From: Rhizobium sp. BK196
GTDB taxonomy: Bacteria > Pseudomonadota > Alphaproteobacteria > Rhizobiales > Rhizobiaceae
Length of the DNA stretch: 64,000 nucleotides
NCBI RefSeq assembly: GCF_014193255.1
Contig: NZ_JACHZB010000001.1
Coordinates: forward strand, 372,001-436,000
Direction: 5' to 3'
The notes beneath the pieces are model-generated. The model did no database searches. It worked only from the letters and a program-made list of their open reading frames with translations, and had not been told where the DNA came from. Position numbers and translations under genes: made by a program. Shown one piece after another: positions 33,250 to 41,471 of this stretch (its first letter is position 1; every line of letters begins with the position of its first letter).

Positions 33250-35787
33250 ATGCCTTCAGATGTCGAACGGCTTCGCCGCGATGTGTCGCTGCCCGGGACG
33301 GCGGCGGGCTATGGCTGCAGGCTCAAGAGGAACGGGCATGAGCATGTCGCCTGCTGCCCCTTCCACGCCGAGGAGACCCCGTCCTTCACCGTCTTCAGAG
33401 GGCAGGACGGCATCGAGCGCTTCCATTGCTTCGGCTGCGGCGCCGGCGGCGATGTCCTGGATTTCGTGCAGCAGATCAAGGGTGTGGATCTCGCGCAAGC
33501 CGTCCGTATCCTCGATGGCAACAGCCATCTCGATGGCGGCGATCATATCAGGCCGAACCTGGCCCCGCGCGCGCCGCAGGTGCGCGACCCCTACGAGGGC
33601 ATCACACCGATTGCCCCTCCGTCCGAGCCGGTCAAACCGGGCGCCCGCATCCGCCTCTATAACCCCAAGCGCAAGGGCGACCGCTCCGAATGGGGCTCAT
33701 TTTCTCCCTCCATGGTTTTTCCCTATCGCCGCGCCGACGGCGCGCTGATCGGCTATGTGCTGCGCCATGACCTCCCCGATGGCGGCAAGGAAACGCCGAT
33801 GGTCATGTTCGCCCGCCTGCCCGACGGCAAGGAGAGCTGGTGCCGCTATCCCTTTCCCAAGCCGCGCCCGCTCTATGGCGTCGAAACGCTCGGCAAGACG
33901 AAGCAGGTGATCGTCGTCGAGGGCGAGAAATGCCGCGACCGGCTGGCGGCGAAAACGGGCCGTATCGTCCTCTCCTGGGCCGGCGGCACGCAGGGCGTCA
34001 AACACACCGACTGGTCGCCGTTATCAGGCCGCGATGTGGTGATCTGGCCGGATTTCGATGCGCCTGGCCTTTCGACGGCAGACGAGATCGCCGCCATCCT
34101 CGCAGGCCTCGGCGCCCGCGTCCGGCTGACGGGTTTTGCCGATGCAAGTGCCGCCTCGGATATCGCACACTTCGCCTATTGCGACTGGCAGGCGGGCCGC
34201 CTTCCCGGCCGTAGCTGGGATAGTGCCGATGCCGTCGATGCCGGCTGGACGCGCCTTGAGCTCGATGCCTTCATGCGCGCCACCATTCGCCGCCACGTGC
34301 CCGCCCCGGTCGAGCCGCCGCCGGCAGCGGAAGAGCTGCACCCGCAGGCACCGAAAGCGCCGCCGGTCGGCGCCGACGGCATAGACCGCATGCCGGAATG
34401 GTTTCCGAGCCAGCCCTTCGGCTCCGAAGTCTGGCTGGCGCGCATCTTCGACGAGCACCTGGCGGAAGCCTGCGGCGGGCGGATCGTCCGCGCCGATGGC
34501 AAATTCTGGGCCTATGGCCCCTCCGCCTGGCGCCCCATTCCCGAACAGAAGCTCCGCCTTGCCATGCATGCCTTCGATGCCGTCGGCATCGGCCCGAAGG
34601 AAAAGCCGCTGAAGCTCGGCAGGCACATGATCGACGGCATCCTCAACGAGCTCGGCACCCGCACTGCCGATGCCGGTTTCTTCCGCAATCCCGCCATCGG
34701 CGTCAACGCGCTGAACTGCACCATCACGCTGGATGAGGCCGGCAAGGTGATCTGCCGCCCGCATGAACCGGATGACCGCTTCCGCTTCACGATATCAGCC
34801 GATTACAACCTGCACACCGAAAACACCCCGCCCGAGGGCTCGCTCTTACACAAGCTGCTCCACGGCGCCTTTCAGGGCGATCCCGATGCTGCCCGCAAGA
34901 TCGACCTCGTCGCCGAAATGCTGGGGGCTGCCGCCTTCGGCCTTGCCACCCGTATCCGCCAGCCGAAGGCCTTCATCCTGCTCGGCGAAACCGCCAGCAA
35001 CGGCAAATCCACCATCGCCTCGCTCTTTCGCGCGCTCCTGCCCGAAGGCGCCGTCTCCTCCATCTCGCCTGCCTTCTTTAATGACGAGAAGCGCATCATC
35101 AATCTTTCCGGCAAGGCGGCGAACGTCGCAGACGAGTTGAGCGCGGCGGCCATATCAGGCGAGGAGTTCAAGGCAGCCGTGACCGGCAACCCGATCGAAG
35201 GCCGCAGACTTTACAAGGATGTCGAGAGCTTCATCCCCCGCGCACTCCATTGCTTCACCACCAACACGCTGCCGCGCTTCAACGGCGGGATAGACCGCGG
35301 GCTTCGCCGCCGCCTCGTCGTCATCCAGTTCAACCGCAGCATTCCCGAAGACGAGGTCATCCCCGATATCGCCGAGCGTATCGCGAAGGAAGAGCTGGAA
35401 CTGCTGCTCGGCTTTGCCGTAGCAGGCGCCCGGCGGCTGAAGCGCAACGGCCACTACACCATCCCCGAAAGCTCCAAGGAGGCGCTGAACGCCTGGCTGC
35501 TGCTCGATCCGCTCAACGAATGGTTCGATATCCGCATCGAGCCCACATCGAACGAACCCGCAGGCGGCTGGCTGCGCACAGTAAAACTCTTCGAGGACTT
35601 CCGCAAATGGGCGATCGAACAGGGCTATCGCGAAAGCTTCCTGCCGCCCGTCAACACCTTCTCCCAGCGCCTGAAATCCATGCCCGATGTGCACCTGGTG
35701 CGGTTCGCAAGCGGGATGGTGGCGCAAGGCGTGAGGCTGAAGGAAGGCGCGATGAGCGCCGCGGCCAGCTACGCCGATGTGTTCTGA
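33250..35787 (+). CDS. P4-type primase-helicase
   Basis: The 845-residue protein combines a CHC2 zinc finger (about residues 33-75: C35-C36PFH, then FHCFGCGAGGDVLDF), a TOPRIM-like region (about 215-300: KQVIVVEGEKCRDRL, VVIWPDFDAPG), a linker, a D5_N-like domain and an SF3-type helicase core with Walker A GETASNGKST (about 577-588), PAFFNDEKRIINLSGKAANV and FTTNTLPRFNGGIDRGLRRR. Such enzymes start and unwind replication of phages and satellite elements. The start ATG has CAAGAG upstream. All domains appear intact and full length, so the replication gene is not decayed. Confidence 0.85.
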   Translation: MPSDVERLRRDVSLPGTAAGYGCRLKRNGHEHVACCPFHAEETPSFTVFRGQDGIERFHCFGCGAGGDVLDFVQQIKGVDLAQAVRILDGNSHLDGGDHIRPNLAPRAPQVRDPYEGITPIAPPSEPVKPGARIRLYNPKRKGDRSEWGSFSPSMVFPYRRADGALIGYVLRHDLPDGGKETPMVMFARLPDGKESWCRYPFPKPRPLYGVETLGKTKQVIVVEGEKCRDRLAAKTGRIVLSWAGGTQGVKHTDWSPLSGRDVVIWPDFDAPGLSTADEIAAILAGLGARVRLTGFADASAASDIAHFAYCDWQAGRLPGRSWDSADAVDAGWTRLELDAFMRATIRRHVPAPVEPPPAAEELHPQAPKAPPVGADGIDRMPEWFPSQPFGSEVWLARIFDEHLAEACGGRIVRADGKFWAYGPSAWRPIPEQKLRLAMHAFDAVGIGPKEKPLKLGRHMIDGILNELGTRTADAGFFRNPAIGVNALNCTITLDEAGKVICRPHEPDDRFRFTISADYNLHTENTPPEGSLLHKLLHGAFQGDPDAARKIDLVAEMLGAAAFGLATRIRQPKAFILLGETASNGKSTIASLFRALLPEGAVSSISPAFFNDEKRIINLSGKAANVADELSAAAISGEEFKAAVTGNPIEGRRLYKDVESFIPRALHCFTTNTLPRFNGGIDRGLRRRLVVIQFNRSIPEDEVIPDIAERIAKEELELLLGFAVAGARRLKRNGHYTIPESSKEALNAWLLLDPLNEWFDIRIEPTSNEPAGGWLRTVKLFEDFRKWAIEQGYRESFLPPVNTFSQRLKSMPDVHLVRFASGMVAQGVRLKEGAMSAAASYADVF

Positions 35788-36136
35788 GACACGCGGACAG
35801 CGAAAGCGCAGGATAAAAGTCATCCAGCTCGTCATCCTGAAGCTTCGTGACAGAGGCGAACTGCAGGAATCGTAACGAGCTGGCGTGAGTTGCCTCGCCT
35901 TGTACCGGCATTTCCGGGGCGGCATTCCACCCTGCGGATATGCCCATAGCCCTAATTGATTAGGTTTCATTCCGGAACGATCTCTCAGGATTATGGTTTT
36001 GGTACCGGCCTTCAAAAGCCGGCCGCCGCGCCCCACTCCGTTTTTCCTGTAGCGGAGGCGGCGGTCCCCCTTGTCGTGCAACAGGCACAACCGTTGCCGT
36101 TCGATCTTGTCGCGATCCATCAAAAAGGAACGCGGC
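35788..36136. other. Gene-free region before endolysin gene
   Basis: This 349-base stretch holds no credible gene. It contains an inverted repeat CCAGCTCGT (35824-35832) and ACGAGCTGG (35875-35883) and a small palindrome CCTAAT-TG-ATTAGG at 35951-35964 that could be an operator. The promoter of the GH108 gene is likely in the less GC-rich part around 35945-36010, but no convincing -35/-10 pair was identified. Confidence 0.4.
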
Positions 36137-36928
36137 ATGGCCAGCACGAATTTCTCCGAATGCCTTTCGATCACGCTTGCATCCGAAGGCGGCCTCTCCC
36201 TGGAGCGCACCGATCCCGGCAACTGGACCGGCGGCAGGATCGGCAAGGGCACGCTGAAAGGCACCAAATACGGCATCTCGGCCGCCGCCTTTCCCGCCCT
36301 CGACATCCGCAGCCTGACGCTCGACGACGTCAAACCCATCTACAAGGCCAGATACTGGGACGAGATCGGCGGCGACACCCTGCCTGCAGGCTTCGACCTC
36401 GCCACCTTCGACTACGCCGTCAACTCCGGCCCCGCCCGGGCGCTCCGCGACGCCCAGGCCGTCATCGGCGCCCCCGCCGACGGCAAATCCGGCCCGCTGA
36501 CCCGCGCCAAAGCCGCAACCGCCGGCACCAGGGAAATCAAGGCCCTTTGCGCCCGCCGCCTGAGCTTCATGCAAAGCCTTGCGATCTGGAAAACCTATGG
36601 CAAGGGCTGGTCGGCGCGCGTGGCGAAGATCGAGGCGAAGGCGGTCGCGATGCATCTCCGTGGGCAGCCGAGCGTGGATGCGAAGGCGGCGCTGGCGGAT
36701 GAGGCAAAGAAGGCCGAGAAGGCGGCCGCAACGCTGCGGAAGGCGGGAGCGGCAATTGCCGTATCGGCGTCGGGCGGGGCCGGAACGGGCGCGGCGCTGC
36801 CGGCGGAGCCGAATTTGCTGGTGCTTGGTGGGGTGATGATCGTGGGGCTTGTGGCGGCGGGCTTGCTGGTGGTGAAGGCCGCAAGAGAGAAGGAACGCGC
36901 AGAGGCATACCGGGCGGCCGGGCGGTAA
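36137..36928 (+). CDS. GH108-family lysozyme (phage endolysin) with membrane tail
   Basis: From the ATG at 36137 (AAAGGAA upstream) the protein has 263 residues. Residues about 5-165 match glycoside hydrolase family 108: the catalytic Glu in LASEGGLSL (about residue 17), KYGIS, IYKARYWDEIGGDTLPAGFD, TFDYAVNSGPARAL and GKSGPLTRA. A charged Ala/Lys helix (about 175-215) and one C-terminal membrane segment (about 233-252, LLVLGGVMIVGLVAAGLLVV) follow. A membrane-tethered endolysin fits holin-dependent release. It cleaves peptidoglycan glycan strands. It is far from the lysis-type membrane genes at 16932-17886. Confidence 0.8.
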   Translation: MASTNFSECLSITLASEGGLSLERTDPGNWTGGRIGKGTLKGTKYGISAAAFPALDIRSLTLDDVKPIYKARYWDEIGGDTLPAGFDLATFDYAVNSGPARALRDAQAVIGAPADGKSGPLTRAKAATAGTREIKALCARRLSFMQSLAIWKTYGKGWSARVAKIEAKAVAMHLRGQPSVDAKAALADEAKKAEKAAATLRKAGAAIAVSASGGAGTGAALPAEPNLLVLGGVMIVGLVAAGLLVVKAAREKERAEAYRAAGR

Positions 36929-37188
36929 AGACGGAAGCAGGTCCTCTCGGGTGTGAACGTCACCGGCTCGCTGAGCAGCCCACAGATCCACTTATCCCAA
37001 AGGTGCTTCCGCGAAAGGGTCCGTCGATCGCGACTACGCACACGTCATCCACTCATGAACTTTTCAACCAGCTATAGAAGAAATGAGAAACTGCGAAGAA
37101 CAGAATTCCCGCACCACGAGAATCAAAATAAAGGTAGCCCGCCAATCACAGCACAAGAGGCTGTCAGCAGCATAATTGAGGGATAATC

Positions 37189-37530
37189 ATGCGCGCCTAT
37201 ATTGCATTGACATTGATTGCCACCGGATTGCTCACCGGCTGTATGCCGACCGAGAAACAATATGATGCAGCTGTCAGAGTGGCGCGTGGCAGCGAGAGTC
37301 AGAGAAACGGGCTTTTGAACGAGTGCATCAGGCAGCTCGGCTTATCCGACACGAAGGCCCGCCATAACGCCGCACTCTTCCTGAACGTGGCAGAGAAGGA
37401 CGCTCCGAAGATTGCCTGCAGCCGATACACAAATGCGATCGTTTCCGGCGACATAACTTATCAGGACATGCTCGACATCAAGAACCGCCGCTACACTCCC
37501 AAGCTGATCAAGATCTTCCAGGGCCGATAG
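37189..37530 (+). CDS. Small rhizobial lipoprotein
   Basis: The 113-residue product begins with a lipoprotein signal peptide whose lipobox is LLTGC (Cys about residue 18). The mature part is helical (about 22-110), with two further Cys (LLNECIRQLG and KIACSRY) and the C-terminal motif QDMLDIKNRRYTPKLIKIFQ. AGGGA precedes the ATG. It should be anchored to a membrane on the periplasmic side. The family is common in rhizobia as unknown lipoproteins. A decayed copy of its C-terminal end lies at 38766-38841. Confidence 0.75.
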   Translation: MRAYIALTLIATGLLTGCMPTEKQYDAAVRVARGSESQRNGLLNECIRQLGLSDTKARHNAALFLNVAEKDAPKIACSRYTNAIVSGDITYQDMLDIKNRRYTPKLIKIFQGR

Positions 37531-37556
37531 GCTGAGCGCCTGTCACTCCTGCCCTC

Positions 37557-37591
37557 TCACGCTCGCCGCTTCAGGCGAGAAGCGGGCGTGA
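37557..37591. terminator. Stem-loop after lipoprotein gene
   Basis: TCACGC pairs with GCGTGA and CCGCTTC pairs with GAAGCGG around the loop AGGCGA, with a three-base bulge (TCG) on the 5' side. It lies 26 bases after the lipoprotein stop. There is no T-run, so termination strength is uncertain. Confidence 0.45.
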
Positions 37592-37786
37592 CGCGATTAC
37601 AGGCGCCAGCACAAGGCAAACGGACACGTCATCGCTTGTATCGGCTTGAGAGCCCCGGCAACTGGGTCTGACAAGGAAACCTTGGGCGTCCGCACATTGC
37701 ATTCCTTCGCTTCCTTCCCAGATCACTCATAATGGCTTGCCCGGCGAGCGCGTCGCCACCTGGATGCGCACGTCGCAGGGGAACAC

Positions 37787-38065
37787 ATGAAAAAGCCGAA
37801 GCGGATCGAAGAGATGAATACGATGGAGCGCGCCGATACGCTGCGGCGGCTGAGCCAGACGCTGCACTTTTCGGCTGTCGTCGCCAGGCAGGCAGGTGAC
37901 AGGGCTTGCAAGCAGCTGGAAGAACTGGCCGACAGGCTGCTGCGCGATGGCCCTGCAATATCGGCAGATCGCTCCGAAGTCGCGCTTAACGTCATTGCCG
38001 AAGCCATGGATCTGCTCGGGCGCTTCGAGATGAACCATCCGGGCAGCAAGTCGATACTGCATTGA
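37787..38065 (+). CDS. Small helical protein of unknown function
   Basis: The 92-residue protein has an AGGGGAA ribosome site six bases before its ATG. It is helical with a basic start (MKKPKRIEEMNTMERADTLR), a central hydrophobic-face helix and the end EALDLLGR-like EAMDLLGRFEMNHPG. No membrane segment or motif. It is flanked by small rhizobial genes on the same strand. Unrecognised. Confidence 0.55.
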   Translation: MKKPKRIEEMNTMERADTLRRLSQTLHFSAVVARQAGDRACKQLEELADRLLRDGPAISADRSEVALNVIAEAMDLLGRFEMNHPGSKSILH

Positions 38066-38161
38066 CCCCGGCCCCGTGGCCGATCATACCCTTGCCTCCG
38101 AACGCGGCCTTTGACGATGAGCGGCAGCAGGCGTTATCTTCTGCCGCAGGAGGATGAGCGC

Positions 38162-38422
38162 ATGAGCAAACGTCGGTGGGAAACGCCTGTCATGGTCGTC
38201 TGCAAACGCAGTGGACAGATGCTGCTGGTCGCGACCACCGAGGAAGCGCTGAACATGCTGCTCACAGCCTGGCCGGTCTCGACGGGAAAGGCATTTTTCC
38301 GAGCGCTGCAGGCCTGCGCCGATGTCGAATCCGGGCTGCGCACGCCGCACGAAGCCCGCGATTGTTTCATTGCCGCTGCCCGGGAAGCAGAGATTCCGAT
38401 CGAGGTGGCGCTTACGGGCTGA
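38162..38422 (+). CDS. DUF982-family protein
   Basis: From the ATG at 38162, with AGGAGG eight bases upstream, the product has 86 residues and the DUF982 pattern: WETPVMVVCKRSGQMLLVAT, TEEALNMLLTAWPVSTGKAF, ALQACADVESGLRTPHEARD, CFIAAAREAEI. DUF982 proteins are small and nearly restricted to rhizobia, often in many copies, with no known function. The upstream in-frame ATG at 38111 lacks a ribosome site. Confidence 0.8.
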   Translation: MSKRRWETPVMVVCKRSGQMLLVATTEEALNMLLTAWPVSTGKAFFRALQACADVESGLRTPHEARDCFIAAAREAEIPIEVALTG

Positions 38423-38537
38423 AAGCGCCCGCGGAATGCAGCCCACTTCCCTAAAGTTTTGAGTGGCCGAATTTTGGTATCGAGACACGACTGCCGATTT
38501 TTTAATGAAGATCGGTGACCCCGATATGCGGCGACCC

Positions 38538-38577
38538 CAAAAAGCGCTCGCCACCTCGTATGACTAAGCGCTTTTTG
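38538..38577. terminator. Bidirectional intrinsic terminator
   Basis: CAAAAAGCGCT (38538-38548) and AGCGCTTTTTG (38567-38577) form a perfect 11-base stem with an 18-base loop. The A-tract and T-tract at the ends are those of a terminator working on both strands. It lies between the DUF982 gene and the end of the minus-strand repeat-protein gene. Confidence 0.65.
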
Positions 38578-38765
38578 ACCTGACGGAATCTCCCGCCGAG
38601 CCGTTACAGCATCGGCGGGAAGATCGGGATCGATTTTCGGAAAGCCCGATGTGCGGGTTCAAAAAGTCGAAGCGTTCTTGGCGCGTGCGAATGGACGCAC
38701 GCCGGTTTTTCGATAACGAGCCGTTTAACAACGCGCTGCGGCCTGCGGCTTTTTACGGCCGAGCC

Positions 38766-38841
38766 GCCTATCAGGACATGCTCGACATCCAAAATCGCCG
38801 CTATACACCCGAAGCTGATCGATATCTTGCAGGGCCGTTGA
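38766..38841 (+). pseudogene. Frameshifted copy of the lipoprotein C-terminus
   Basis: The DNA reads YQDMLDIQNRRYTP and, after one extra base, KLIDILQGR and a stop at 38839-38841. This matches the last 23 residues of the lipoprotein at 37189-37530 (YQDMLDIKNRRYTP, KLIKIFQGR). The N-terminal part has no counterpart here, so only a piece of a paralog remains. Direct comparison of the two stretches in this window supports the call. Confidence 0.75.
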
Positions 38842-38901
38842 GGCCGAAGCCGGATGCGTTGGCGCCCGCCATTGCGCAGGGCCGGCGCTGGACAATGCCG
38901 C

Positions 38902-40245
38902 TCAGCCACTCCACGACATTGCAGCTCTAGCCCAGATGCCGCGCTGCGCCTCCGGCACGGGGTCTATCGCGTTGAGCCTCATTGTTATCGAGCAAGCCTC
39001 TTCGTCGCTGAGTTCGGAAAGTTTCGTCAGTTTATTCAACTCGTCTACGCTCACGCCCAGGCGCTGCGTGATCATTTGCGCGATGTCCTGAGCGGTCAGC
39101 TGAACGGCCGCAGGCGGGCGTGTCTTCCCGTCCTCGTAAGCCAGACGTTTGGCTTCCAGATATCGGAAGTAGCGCTCTTTCACCTGCGGAATGGCCTGCG
39201 CGCTCTGCGACACCCTCATGGTCACGAAACCCTTGCAGCCCTGCGGATAGTAACGGGCGAGGGCCTCGTTGAGCTCACCCGCCTTCTTCAAGACATCGAT
39301 CGCAATTGCATCGCTTGCTCGCGACAGTGCGGGATTGCCGTATTTCGCCACCATCGCGTCCGCTTGTACTCGCGGATCGATCTTGCCTCCGGAGGCTTGG
39401 GTCTCGACAAACAACTGCCGGGCCTCATCCTCGTGATCCATGAAGACTGCGTGAACGAAAGGATTGATGCCGGCGAGACCCTGCATCTCCTTTTCGAAGG
39501 AGCCAGCCTTCGTTTCCTGCGCAACCGCGCCCGGCGCGGCCTTCGCAGCTGCAGCGGGCTTTTGCTTCTCCGGGGACGGGCCGAGCGAGAGCAATGCCCT
39601 CCCCCAATAGCCGTGCATCTCCTTCGGCAGAGCGCCCAGGTTATAAAGTTTCTTTGCGATCGAGCACATCTCGTCGTCACTCACGCCATTTGGTGCCGCT
39701 CGCGCTTTTCGCACCTCCTCAGGCGTCATCCCCAGAAAGTGCGTCATAAGGTGGTGTTGGGCGTCGGAAGACATCAAGGCAACCGGAGCGCGGAATTTCC
39801 CATCCTCGTAAGCATAGGCTTTCGCTCGCAGATCATCCATTCGGCCGTTTCTGACCTCCACAACGGAATACCAGTCAGGCATATTCCCTGTGAAAAAATA
39901 CTCGCAGCCTTCGGGATATTTGGCGGCCACGATATCGGCAAGCGCGGCCGTCTTCTCCATGATTGCAATCACGGCACTGTCGCCTGCGCGAGAGAGGACC
40001 GGAGTACCATACGTGGCGATGACCGTCGCAAGGGTTTTCTTCTGTTCAACCCATTTCTGACGGCCCGCCTCCGCGTAGACTTTCAGTACGATATCCCTGT
40101 GATCCCGATAAATGGCCTGCAGATAAGGATCTGTCCGTCCGGTCAATCGGATCACCATATCCACAGGATCTTCCTCGGCATCTTGCGCGATTGCGCCCGA
40201 ACCAAGCAGCGCCATCGCAGCCAGCAGCGAAAATAATCTCTTCAT
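38902..40245 (-). CDS. Exported protein made of two homologous halves
   Basis: The 447-residue protein starts with a signal peptide (LFSLLAAMALLGSGAIAQD, cleavage near residue 20). The mature chain is a tandem duplication: half one about residues 38-222, half two about 262-445. Matching landmarks are DPYLQAIYRDH/NPFVHAVFMDH, YGTPVLSRAGD/YGNPALSRASD, KYPEGCEYF/YYPQGCKGF, AYAYEDGKFRAP/RLAYEDGKTRPP and SDDEMCSIA/SDEEACSIT. Each half keeps two Cys, probably a disulfide. An Ala/Lys-rich linker joins them. Function unknown; periplasmic. No neighbour explains it. Confidence 0.7.
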   Translation of the reverse strand: MKRLFSLLAAMALLGSGAIAQDAEEDPVDMVIRLTGRTDPYLQAIYRDHRDIVLKVYAEAGRQKWVEQKKTLATVIATYGTPVLSRAGDSAVIAIMEKTAALADIVAAKYPEGCEYFFTGNMPDWYSVVEVRNGRMDDLRAKAYAYEDGKFRAPVALMSSDAQHHLMTHFLGMTPEEVRKARAAPNGVSDDEMCSIAKKLYNLGALPKEMHGYWGRALLSLGPSPEKQKPAAAAKAAPGAVAQETKAGSFEKEMQGLAGINPFVHAVFMDHEDEARQLFVETQASGGKIDPRVQADAMVAKYGNPALSRASDAIAIDVLKKAGELNEALARYYPQGCKGFVTMRVSQSAQAIPQVKERYFRYLEAKRLAYEDGKTRPPAAVQLTAQDIAQMITQRLGVSVDELNKLTKLSELSDEEACSITMRLNAIDPVPEAQRGIWARAAMSWSG

Positions 40246-40453
40246 GAAACCTTACCCCAAATAGTTGCAATTCTTTTACGTCTGAAATTCCAGACAGTCC
40301 ACGGCCCGCTCGGAAAATGGTAAAAATATCAGAGGAATGCGCATGATGCCTCGGCGGTGGCCCCTTGCACATCCCGCAGCGTTAGCCGCCCAGAGATGAT
40401 CGAACGACAGATTCCGGCCGCCCGTTCGGGCACTCACAAGGACAGTCCACACC

Positions 40454-40648
40454 TCAGCTATCCAGCTTCAGCGCCAGCTGCTGCCCGCCAAAAACCTTCA
40501 GCACATGCTTGTTGATCGGCCGCATCGCCTCGATGCGGCGCTGTTCTTCCCGCCTGCGCGCTTCGTGACGCTCGCGGTCTGCGCGCAGCTGCGCGGCAAA
40601 GGCCAGGGCCTTGTCTGCTGCTCCTGAATAACTCGGGCTTGCTGCCAT
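40454..40648 (-). CDS. SOS-controlled small helical protein
   Basis: From the ATG at 40648 (GGAGAG upstream) the product has 64 residues: a short polar start, a highly charged helix rich in Arg/Glu (QLRADRERHEARRREEQRRI) and a C-terminal NKHVLKVFGGQQLALKL. An alphaproteobacterial LexA box lies 38-52 bases upstream over the likely -10 region, so it should be induced by DNA damage. An in-frame ATG at 40660 is possible. Family unrecognised; a role in SOS physiology is inferred from the box only. Confidence 0.65.
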   Translation of the reverse strand: MAASPSYSGAADKALAFAAQLRADRERHEARRREEQRRIEAMRPINKHVLKVFGGQQLALKLDS

Positions 40649-40685
40649 CGAACTCTCCATCAGAACATAGATGAGAAAATAATTT

Positions 40686-40719
40686 GTTCTCATTTTGTTC
40701 TCATTTTCGGAGAAGTCAA
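40686..40719 (-). promoter_or_regulatory. LexA (SOS) box over a sigma-70-like promoter
   Basis: Read on the minus strand, GAAC-AAAATGA-GAAC (40700-40686) fits the alphaproteobacterial LexA consensus GAAC-N7-GAAC exactly. A candidate -35 TTGACT lies at 40719-40714 and, 17 bases on, AAAATG (40696-40691) falls inside the box, so LexA binding would block the promoter. The box match is seen directly; regulation is inferred. Confidence 0.75.
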
Positions 40720-40817
40720 GAGTATCGTTTCAGAGCAGTATAATGCTTGGGGAACCGGCGCGGGATGAGCGGTGCCGGCGAAGAGACGGGAAAGCGTCAA
40801 ACCATTGACGCAAAAGC

Positions 40818-40895
40818 TTATTCTTTCGTCTGGATCCAGATCATGGCGAAAGACATTAGACCGCAAAGCGTGGCGATCAGAAGCAGGTCGTCCAT
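40818..40895 (-). CDS. 25-residue single-pass membrane microprotein
   Basis: A 25-codon frame reads MDDLLLIATLCGLMSFAMIW and ends IQTKE. It is one hydrophobic helix with acidic start and basic end. A consensus AGGAGG lies six bases before the ATG, which strongly supports translation. It sits in the 337-base gap between two small minus-strand genes. Size and topology recall KdpF-like or other small membrane regulators, but no kdp genes are near, so function is unknown. Confidence 0.6.
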   Translation of the reverse strand: MDDLLLIATLCGLMSFAMIWIQTKE

Positions 40896-40985
40896 CGAAT
40901 TCCTCCTGTTTGTGGCAAAAACGCGGCAGAAGGATTTTGGTTCAATCGAGCCTCTGTGTCAGGCGATCTTCTCGCCCTCTTCTCA

Positions 40986-41189
40986 TCATGCCGGCCTGAT
41001 GACGGTCATGATGACGATATTGCCGGCTTCGTCCCGGGCGCTGTCCGTCGTCGCGATGACCTTGCCGCCAAATTCCGCCTCAGCTTCGGCGAATGCCTCT
41101 TTCACCAGCCGGAGCGTTTCCAGGTAGGCGCTGTTGTCACGCCTCGGCATTTCAAGCAATGCCTTGATCGCTGCGCTATCGTCCGCCAT
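40986..41189 (-). CDS. Small protein of unknown function
   Basis: From the ATG at 41189 the product has 67 residues (an ATG at 41201 would add four). It has a helical N-terminal half with NSAYLETLRLVKEAFAEAEA and a beta C-terminal half (GKVIATTDSARDEAGNIVIM). No motif known. GAGGATG lies somewhat far upstream of the chosen start. The sequence looks like a compact conserved protein rather than chance. Confidence 0.5.
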   Translation of the reverse strand: MADDSAAIKALLEMPRRDNSAYLETLRLVKEAFAEAEAEFGGKVIATTDSARDEAGNIVIMTVIRPA

Positions 41190-41471
41190 GGGGCTGATCA
41201 TCCTCTTCTGCTCGATCCAGACATCGAGAATATCAGGATCGTTTCGCGTGCCTTCCCCGAAAACGGAACATGGGTCAAGCGCGGGAAGCCTTCAAGAAGA
41301 TGACAGCCCGCCCCTCGAACACCCATCTCGCTTTATCGCCATGCGTCATGTATAAGCCCTCGTCCCGTTGACGCCCGCTCCGGCCTTTCGCCAACCGGCC
41401 TTGCAGGATCGGGCCTCTGCCACGACATGAGGCCACGGGACATGCGACCGGACGAAAGAAGACTTGAGATC

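Larger units (their letters stand above)
31320..36928. mobile_element. Prophage block 3: immunity, replication and endolysin genes
   Basis: A repressor gene points left; a Cro-like gene, two small genes, a P4-type primase-helicase and, after a gap, a GH108 lysozyme point right. This is the usual early region of a temperate phage, with a divergent operator region holding repeated GTTGC half-sites. It is about 13 kb from block 2 with clearly bacterial genes between. Whether it belongs to the same element as blocks 1 and 2 is inferred only from complementarity of functions. Confidence 0.65.
38423..38901. other. Gene-poor region with terminator and decayed lipoprotein copy
   Basis: The 479 bases between the DUF982 gene and the convergent two-repeat protein contain the intrinsic terminator at 38538-38577 and a fragment of a lipoprotein-like gene at 38766-38841. 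Nothing else convincing is present. The open frame around 38649-38930 spans the fragment but shows no family match outside it. Confidence 0.5.

Noticed and set aside
38854..40236. Plus-strand frame opposite the two-repeat exported protein
   Set aside because: The minus-strand protein has a signal peptide and an internal duplication; the plus frame has neither motif nor ribosome site.
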